Positions 56,240 to 64,000 of a stretch of 64,000 nt of DNA are shown in pieces. How positions within the stretch are numbered: the stretch's first letter is position 1; every line of letters starts with the position of its first letter. Origin of the DNA: Budorcas taxicolor (lineage: Eukaryota > Chordata > Mammalia > Artiodactyla > Bovidae); NCBI RefSeq assembly GCF_023091745.1, contig NC_068924.1, forward strand, positions 70,458,832 through 70,522,831, in the 5' to 3' direction. A program made the translations under genes and the position numbers. Under the pieces are notes generated by a model, which saw only the letters and a list, made by a program, of their open reading frames with translations, was not told where the DNA came from and did no database searches.

Positions 56240-59235
56240 ATGCTGTTCACACTGTCATGTCAATGGAGATGGTTCAGCTCTGACTTGTAGGAATTCTTCT
56301 ACATGTTCTTGAAGAATATCCAGTCTTGAGACACAGCTTATTTTCAGTCCTGTTTCATTATTCAAGTCCTATTTCCAAGATTCCTTTTGTTAACATGCCC
56401 TCAGTCTGTGTACTCTTAGAAAAACTTGAGATGATTGATTGGAACCATTGGATTAAAATCTATTCCTTATGCCAAAGGCAGTGAAATGCCATTTGGATGC
56501 TACCATTGATACTGTCTTCTTTAACAAATGTACAGGTTATTTTTACTTTTACAGGGAATTTTTGATGAACATGAAATATTCATAGTGGACAGATAATATT
56601 TAAATGACATCATTAAATAATTAAAAAATGTGAAAATCTCCACTGGGGATTACTACATTAAGACTGTGAATACATTCTCATTATCTGCTCTCAATTTCTG
56701 AGATATTGTGGAATAAAAGGAACTTCTGAGTAATTTTGCTATGCTATTATTAAGAGAGCAGAAATCCACCTTTAAAGAGATTTAAACTTTGCATTAGGTT
56801 TTCAGCAGAATGAGTATTAAAATATTCTTGAATAAATTTAGGAACCTAAAAATCAAGTGCAATACGTAATAAATACAGGATATACCAAATGTTAACACTT
56901 CCAAATATTGGTGTGATCAAAGGCATAAGAAAAACTTTTGTGCAGCCAAAGGAGTACATTTAATCTCAGCTACTATATTCACCAACCACATATTCTATTT
57001 GTTTCCATATTTCCTTTAAACCAATTCAGAATTGGTTTATGGCTATATCTGCTTATGCATAGCATGGCAAAGGAAAAAATATGAAAAGGTCAGATTTTTT
57101 AGCATTTGATTAATTCATTTAACTGTCTCAGTAAGTCTAGGAGGTAGACATAATTATTTTACAGGTGAAAAAACTAGAAATAGTTAAGTGAAATGACTAA
57201 GGTTATACAAATAGTGAAAAACAATGGAAGTTATCTAAATTCAAGGGAAATTGAAAACTTTATTAATATTTACCTTCTCTGAAAATCAGGAATATTATAC
57301 CTTGCTTTCTTAGGAGGTTGCTATGAAATTTGTTAAAACAATGAAAGTTAAGGTGCTCTACAAATTATACAAGGATTCACAAATTAGTTTTTGATTACTG
57401 TATACCATTCTCAAATTATCTGTGACTTTTTTTCTGTTTACTAAATTGAGTTATCAACTTGTTATTCCTATAAATTTTAAGTATAATTTAACCATTATTT
57501 CTCAACAGAAATAGGACTACTATGGATGGCAAGGAAAAGGGAACTGGAATACAGAATAATTAATATAATGAGTGAAATAAATCATATGTATAAAAGTGTG
57601 TTGCACATTCAACACTGCTTAAGGCTGTGAAAGATAACAAAGACAACTTGAACAATATACAATGTACATGTCATCACTTTTAAGCTTAAATTTATTTGTG
57701 CAAAGAAATACTTGAAGCACAGTATGTATCGCCTTACACATATATGCACAATTATGAAGTAAAAAGAAAATTCTTTACTCAACCCATCAATTTCTAATGG
57801 CTCCTACTTACTAATTCTTGAAATCTGGGTGGTTTATTCCCATCATTCATGTGTTCTCTCAATATTCATCTTTGACTTCCATATCAACAAATCTAGCAGC
57901 TTGCTCTTTATTATTCTTTGGCATATTCATTACTGAGGACCTCATTTTTGAAACACTGGCCTCCCCTAGATGCAGCGACACTGCATCATCTGAGTTCTCC
58001 TCCATTTCTTTCATACTATCTCCACCTATTTTGTTGCTATTTCTTCCTCATTTAACATGAAATTAAATGAGATATGCCAAGAATCTATTTTAACATAAGA
58101 ATCACAGCCACTTCCTTAACCTGAGTCAGTATTCCTCAGGCAGAGGGAAGTATTCAAAGAGCAAGCGCAGACAATGTAATGATACACTGATTTATTCAAT
58201 ATTTATGGAGTATCTTCTCTTTTCAGATACCTCTTTAGATGATGGGAAAACTGCAGCAACAAAAAGAACAGAAATTAATTCCCTGATAGATACTCGTTCC
58301 TAGTAATGAGAAGGAAATGACCCTCTTAATCTGAAAAGATGATTTTTCTAGTTAAAAGGAAAACAAAGAGGAAGGTAAGGAAGATTTTCTTTATGGCATA
58401 TAAAGACAGTTATTAGAATGGTGCTTCTGAAGACTCTTCAAAAATGACCATTTGCACTTTATACTTTTCACATGCACGCTTATAAAAAGCAGAAAAATAC
58501 TAGACTTCTTTGGTATAGTGTTAAGACGTAACTAAAATGAAACAGTGAAAAATCACTTAATCCAAAGTGATAAAGTTTTTTTCTTATGTTAAAAGAATTT
58601 TATGGTACACAGATGAAGGCAAATTTTCTGGCTCTCCAGTACTATAAAAGACTCAAAAAGTGTGTATGTTTTCATCCATAGACTCCTATTATATAACAGT
58701 ACATACTATCAACATGTTTTATGACCACTGATGTTGACCTTGACCATCTGGCTGAAGTAGCATTTGTCAGGTTTCTGCACTATAAAATCACTCTAGTTTC
58801 CCCTTTTCCATATTGTAGTCTTTGGAAGGAAGTCACTGCGCACAGCCCACATTTAAAAACTGGAGATTTATGCCCCCTCTTTTTGAGGACAGAGCATCTA
58901 CATAATTTACTCAGAATTCTTCTGCAGAGAAAATGCGCCTCTTCTCCACCACTTACTAGTTTACATCTATGCGGATTCATGGATATTCATTTATACTTTG
59001 GATTATAATCCAACACGACTTCACTTGTTCTTGTCTCTCAAGTTTCGTCCATTAGGAATTCTTTCATTTGGCTACTATGCCCCCGGACACACCCCTATCA
59101 GTGTAGTTTGTTTGAGCACTTGCTCAACAAATATTGTCAAATATTTTCTGGCACTATTAGGTGCTCTAGGATCATCTCATATCTGGCCTACAATCAGTTG
59201 GTTTTCCAGGGACCCCTGGTTCTTTTCTCTAGCAA
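56240..59235. other. No gene seen; longest quiet stretch
   Basis: About 3 kb of AT-rich sequence without young repeats. A diverged antisense MIR lies at about 57112-57245 and an old unnamed mammalian repeat may lie at 58185-58320. Frames at 57818-58060 and 58721-59279 have no recognisable domain. Confidence 0.45.
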
Positions 59236-59238
59236 ATG

Positions 59239-60268
59239 ATTCAGTTCAGTTCAGTTGCTCAGTTGTGTTTATCTCTTAATGACCCCATGGACTGCAGCAC
59301 GCCAGGCTTCCCTGTCCATCACCAACTCCCAGAGCTTGCTCAAACTCATGTCCATAGAGTTGGTGATGCCATCCAACCATCTCATCCTCTGTTGTCCCCT
59401 TCTCCTCCTGCCTTCAACCTTTTCCAGCATCAGGGTCTTTTCCAATGAGTAAGCTCTTCACATCAGGTAGCCAAAGTACTGGAATTTCAGCTTCAGCATC
59501 AGTCCTTCCAATGAGTATTCAGGACTGATTTCCATTAGGATTGATTGATTAGATCTCCTTGCAGTCCAAGGGACTCTCAAGAGTCTTCTCCAACACCACA
59601 GATCAAAAGCATCAATTCTTCAGTGCTCAGCTTTCTTTATAGTCCAACTCTCACACCCATACATGAGTACTGGAAAAACCATAGCCTTGACTAGATGGAT
59701 CTTTGTTGGCAAAGTAATGTCTCTGCTTTTTAATATGCTGTCTAGGTTGGTCATAACTTTCCTTCCAAGGAGTAAACATCTTTTAATTTCATGGCTGCAG
59801 TCACCATCTGCAGTGATCTTGGAGCCCCCCAAAATAAAGTCAGCTACTGTTTCCCCATCTATTTGCCATGAAGTGATGGGACCAGATGCCATGATCTTCG
59901 TTTTCTGAATGCTGAGCTTTAAGCTAACTTCTTCACTCTCCTCTTTCACTTTCATCCAGATTTTTTTAGTTCTTCTTCACTTTCTGCCATAAGGGTGGTG
60001 TCATCTGCATATCTGAGGTTATTGATATTTCTTCAGACAATCTTGATTCTAGCTTGTGCTTCATTCAGCCTGCATTTTGCATGATGTACTCTACATGTAA
60101 GTTAAATAAACAGGGTGACAGTATACAACCTTGACCTACTCCTTTCCCGATTTGGAACCAGTCTGTTGTTCCATGTCCCATTCTAACTGTTGCTTCTTGA
60201 CTTGCATACAGATTTCTCAGGAGGCAGATAAGGTGGCCTGGTATTCCCATTTCTTGAAGAATTTTAGT
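59239..60268 (-). mobile_element. BovB LINE 3' portion, antisense
   Basis: About 1 kb of BovB in reverse from TTCAGTTCAGTTCAGTTGCT into the reverse-transcriptase region near ATTCCCATTTCTTGAAGAAT. The minus frames 59620-59955 and 60065-60370 are two pieces of the reverse transcriptase in different frames. A weak TAG(C/T)AAATG at 59230 and 60267 may be the target duplication. Confidence 0.95.
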
Positions 60269-60269
60269 A

Positions 60270-60848
60270 AATGGTATAAGAATAAAAATCTGGGTGGTAG
60301 GTATGCTTTTTGCTACAGCAGAGCCATTTCTTTCAGGCCCTCTCAGCAGATGGAGAAAAGAAATACACATGTAACTAACTCATGTATATACACATATTTA
60401 TAAATATTGCTAGATGTAACCATAGGTATCTATATTAAGTTAAACCGGTTCTTACAAATGTCTCCAGCTCTAAGCCATTACCTCATGGCTTATTTTAGCT
60501 TCCTCCTCTTACTTATCCACAAATTCCCACCCTAACAGTGAAGCTCGACTCTAGCCATCCACCATCTATTTGCTTAATTGTTCAATTCCAGCATACATGT
60601 ATAGAAGGGTCAGAAGGGTCAACCCCTACCCTCAAGGGGAACAACCTTCTCAACTCCAGCACAGTGAGTCTGTGCAGTTCTGTTTTCTTTGCTTTGGCCA
60701 TTAGTATTACATAGTTCACTGCTTCCCAAAGTTACGTACATCAGCATTTTCACCTCTTCACACTCTTCAGTGGGGTTGTCTCATTTTTAATACAGATGGA
60801 CATTCTCGGGAGCCTACATTCTTGCCTATGATACCTTGAGGTTCTAAA
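60270..60848. other. No gene seen
   Basis: Possibly the far 3' UTR of the antisense L1 that follows, but I cannot show it. Confidence 0.4.
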
Positions 60849-61411
60849 TGCTTTTTTTAAAATTTGCATACGTAATGGTACATTATTGACATTTTAAAAT
60901 TCTATACATTTTCAAAACACATATTGTGATATATGATATATTACATATATGATGAAGAGTTTCAGAATCATAAAAACTCCCTGTGTTTCACCTAGTCATC
61001 CTTGCCTTGAACTTGGAAACTGTTGATCTTTTTATTTTCTCCATACTTTTATCTTTTCCAGAACATCATATAATTGAAGTCATACAACATGCATCCTTTT
61101 CAGACTGGCTTCCTTCTTGTAGAAATGTGTGCTTAATCTCCTACATGTATTTTAGGCTTGATAGCTCACTTCTGATTATTGAATAACATTCCACTGAATG
61201 GATATTCCAAAGTTGGTTAATTCATTAACTACTGAAGAGCATCTTGGTTATATCCAGATTTTAGCAATTATATAAAAGGCTGCTAAAAATGTTCACATGA
61301 AATTTTTAAAAATACATTTTAAAGTTGGTGAAAACACCTAGGAGCACAGCTCCTATCCCATATAATAAGAACATATATAGGTTTATAAGGTATATATTCA
61401 GGCAGATGGGG

Positions 61412-61930
61412 GTTTCCCAGGTGGCACTTGTTCAGTTGCTAATTTGTGTATGAATCTTTATGACCCCATGGACTGCAGCATGCCAGGTTCCACTGTCCTT
61501 CACTATCTCCTGGAGTTTGCTTAAATTCATGTCCATTGAGTCAGTGATGCCATCCTACCATCTCATCCTCTGCTGCCCCCTTTTATGTCTTCAATCTTTC
61601 CCAGCAGATTAGGGTCTTTTCCAATGAGTCAGCTCTTCATATCAGGTGGCCAAATATTGGAGTTTCAGCATCAGTCTTCCAATGAATATTCAGGATTGAT
61701 TTCCTTTAGGATTGACTGGTTTGCTCTCCTTGCAGTCCAAGGAACTCTCAACAGTGGTAAAGAATCTGCCTGCAAGTGCAGGAGGTACAGGAGACACAGG
61801 TTCAGTCCCTGGGTTGGGAAGAATACTATAGCAACCCGCTACAGTATTCTTGTCTGGAAAATTCCATGGACAGGGGAGCCTGGTAAGCTACAGACCTTGG
61901 GGTCACAAAGAGTCAGATGTGATTGAGCAT
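61412..61930 (+). mobile_element. Bov-tA SINE in L1, itself split by BovB
   Basis: Head GGTTTCCCAGGTGGCAC at 61412, then a BovB fragment, then GTGGTAAAGAATCTGCCTGC at 61755 and the rest of the body to about 61930. The head is contiguous when the BovB is removed. Confidence 0.9.
61427..61752 (-). mobile_element. BovB LINE 3' end inside the SINE head, antisense
   Basis: TTGTTCAGTTGCTAATTTG to CAAGGAACTCTCAAC, the last about 325 bases of BovB in reverse, inserted in the tRNA-like head. Confidence 0.9.
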
Positions 61931-62449
61931 GCACCATGCATGCACATTTAGGTTTATATTTAGGTTATAACTCTCAAGATATTTTTCAGTGTAGCTATAT
62001 CATTCTGCATTCCCACCAGCAATAACTGAGAGTTTCCACTGATCCACATCCTGATCAGCATTTGGTGTTTCTAAGGTTTTGGCTTTTAGATACTATAATC
62101 AACATGTAGTGGTATCTCTTAAATGTTTTAATTTGCAATTGCCTAATAATATATGCTATTGAACATCTTTTTATATGCATAGATACCTCTGCATATCTTC
62201 TTTTGTGAAGTGTTAAGTTTTAAGGCTTCTTTGTATGTTTTAGATGCAAGCCTTATATCAAATATGTGTTTTGAAAATACTTTCTCCCAGGCTGTGGCAT
62301 GCCTTTTCATTCTTTCAGCTGTGTCTTTTGCAAAGCAGAAGATTTTAATCCTAATGAATTTTAACTTATCAACTTTTCTTTCACAATTGTGAAAGAAAGC
62401 GTATTCTTCCTGGAAAACATCATGTAAAAGTTACTTGGCTGAGCCTAAT

Positions 62450-62728
62450 ATGGAAATGTTTCATGTCTGAGACACTGTCTTCTGAGTCAGTGATGCAAAC
62501 CACACATATTGTTTCAGAATTTCATGCTAATATGGGTGAGTGTGACTCTGAGATGACAGATAAGAACCTGGAAAACTATGGTTGTAGGGATTTGCTGGGT
62601 TTTCCTGCATTATGATGTCTTCTGTCCCTGAAGTTATTTGTAAATTTTTATATTAGATAAGATTTCTGGTTTGTGTGTCTGGTTTGACTGATTCATTATA
62701 TTATTTCACTTTTTAGTTAGAATTTAAA
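62450..62728. other. No gene seen
   Basis: Unique-looking AT-rich spacer. Confidence 0.5.
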
Positions 62729-62736
62729 TTACTGTG

Positions 62737-62960
62737 CATGCATGCTAAGTCACTTCAGTCATGTCTGACTCTTTGTGACCCCATGGACTGTAACCCGCCA
62801 GGCTCCTCTACCCATGGGATTCTCCAGGCAAGAATACTGGAGTGGGTTGCCGTGACCTTTTCCAGGTGAACTTCCCAACCCAGGGATCGAACCCACATGT
62901 CTTCTATCTACCTGCATTGGCAGGGGTGTTCTTTATCACTAGTGCCACCTGGGAAGCCCT
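62737..62960 (-). mobile_element. Bov-tA SINE, antisense
   Basis: GCATGCATGCTAAGTCAC tail, complete body and head AGTGCCACCTGGGAAGCCC. AATTACTGT on both sides (62727 and 62965) is a 9-bp target duplication. Confidence 0.95.
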
Positions 62961-62969
62961 TCAATTACT

Positions 62970-64000
62970 GTTGTGGTCTTAAATATCTTTGCATTCCCTA
63001 TGGCACCATGAGCAAATCTGAACAAATGTTTGCAATTACCCAGTATATATTAGAAATTTCACATGCTGTATTTGTTTTCCAATAAACCTACAGGAATTAT
63101 TATCACTGTTTTACTGATCATTTCATTAAGGCTCAGAGATTAACAAAGTTTCCCAAGCTTATGTAAATATCAGAGAGCAAATATCTCAGACATGTTGCTT
63201 TAAAGTCATGCTATTTTACTATTCCATGATAACTTCTATAGGTCTGGGCAAACGGGTACGTCCTTAGTAAATAAATTTATTGTATTTATTCTGATCACCA
63301 ATCCTGGGAACAAATAAACCTGTTGTTCAATGAACTCAATAAGTAAAATGATGCAGATAGTTTCAGAGTTATAGATTTACCATTTCTCTGTCTCAGCTCT
63401 CAGGAAAGCTTTTTGATTGGCGAAGGGAACAGAAATTGCCACCCCAAAGGTGCTTCTTTGGCATATTGATTATTTAAGCTAGTTATTTTTAAGAAATTGC
63501 ACACTTAGAACCAGCTTGGGAAACCAGTAAAAGTTAACCTTTTGTAAGAGATATCTACATTTATAAGAGAAACCTCCATTTGAAAGGGTATCTTCTTCTC
63601 CATACCAGAAGAGGATGACCAGATCTCTGGAAACATCAGTGGAGAAGACAGGTTAAAGCTGCATGACAACCACACCCTTGTTAACTGTGCTTTTCCTAAC
63701 AGTCCTTCATAATAACTGGATCCCTCAACCTCAGCATCTTCTTTTGCCTTTAGCTAAATATGTTATTTAAGGTGGTGGCTTGGGCTATTTTGGAGAGTTA
63801 TTCAGTTTTTCTGGGCCTGTTCCATGTATATGGGAGGTGTACATGTTATTAAATATATGTTTGTTTTTCTCCAATTAATCTGCCTTTTATTACATGAGGT
63901 TTCTCAGCCAAGAAACCTAAAGGGTAGACAGAAAATTATTTTTCCTCACCCACATTGGCACTTATGATGGAATAAGTAATAGACTATAAATATCACTACC
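62970..64000. other. No gene seen
   Basis: AT-rich sequence with no recognised repeat or convincing frame up to the window end. 63050-63200 may contain a very old SINE-like stretch. Confidence 0.45.

Larger units (their letters stand above)
60850..62445 (-). mobile_element. L1 LINE (L1M class), antisense, doubly interrupted
   Basis: GTCATACAACATGCATCC, ACATTCCACTGAATGGATA, TTCCCACCAGCAATAACTGA and TACTTTCTCCCAGGCTGTGG match antisense L1 ORF2 and 3' sequence. It corresponds to the region seen at 37560-38400. It is split by the Bov-tA at 61412-61930. Confidence 0.8.

Noticed and set aside
6360..62960. tRNA genes at SINE heads
   Set aside because: The heads have B-box-like sequence but lack a full cloverleaf and are attached to Bov-A bodies, so they are SINE promoters and not tRNA genes.

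Overview
The window is nuclear DNA from a ruminant, almost certainly a bovid (cattle, sheep, goat or buffalo type). The evidence is the repeat content: about 40 Bov-tA, Bov-A and BOV-A2 SINEs, several BovB (RTE-type) LINE pieces, bovine-type L1 3' ends, one cetartiodactyl CHR-type SINE, and older mammalian repeats (MIR, L2, MER2, MER5-like, MLT1-type LTRs, L1M). I cannot tell the species apart from sequence alone. I found no convincing protein-coding exon, RNA gene, CpG-rich promoter or CRISPR array. The longer open frames fall in SINEs, BovB, L1 or mariner copies, or look like chance. The window is best read as intergenic or intronic DNA built up by layered transposon insertion. Family names were recalled from memory, not searched.

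Layout: 1-10.7 kb is old unique DNA with MIR and L2 relics, scattered Bov-tA copies and a ruminant repeat with a 46-bp inverted repeat (8655-8878). 10.7-13.6 kb holds a 1.8-kb BovB copy, interrupted by an inverted BovB piece plus a Bov-tA, then a solo LTR with a 5-bp target duplication. 14.7-17.9 kb has an antisense BovB inside a MIR, an antisense L1 and a CHR SINE with a 19-bp target duplication. 21.4-24.5 kb has an MLT1-like LTR carrying an orphan L1 reverse-transcriptase fragment, another LTR-like repeat split by MER2, and an L1 3' end split by a Bov-tA. 26.4-29.5 kb has a compound microsatellite and a diverged local duplication in three copies. 37.5-39.1 kb is an antisense L1 carrying a SINE. 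42.2-42.7 kb is a Bov-tA with three tandem Bov-A units. 44.0-49.6 kb holds two Hsmar1-like mariner copies, one a deletion derivative and one near full length but split by a BOV-A2 and an L1 end, plus a short templated copy of a SINE fragment. 52-56 kb has an LTR-like stretch and an MLT1 with an L1 insert. 56.2-59.2 kb is the longest quiet stretch. 59.2-62.5 kb has another antisense BovB and an antisense L1 that contains a Bov-tA, which itself contains a BovB fragment.

No genes act together here. The interest lies in the order and mechanism of the rearrangements. Three places point to copying of nearby DNA rather than ordinary retrotransposition: 45116-45198, 11087-11190 and 42251-42640. Identity values are eye estimates or hand counts.
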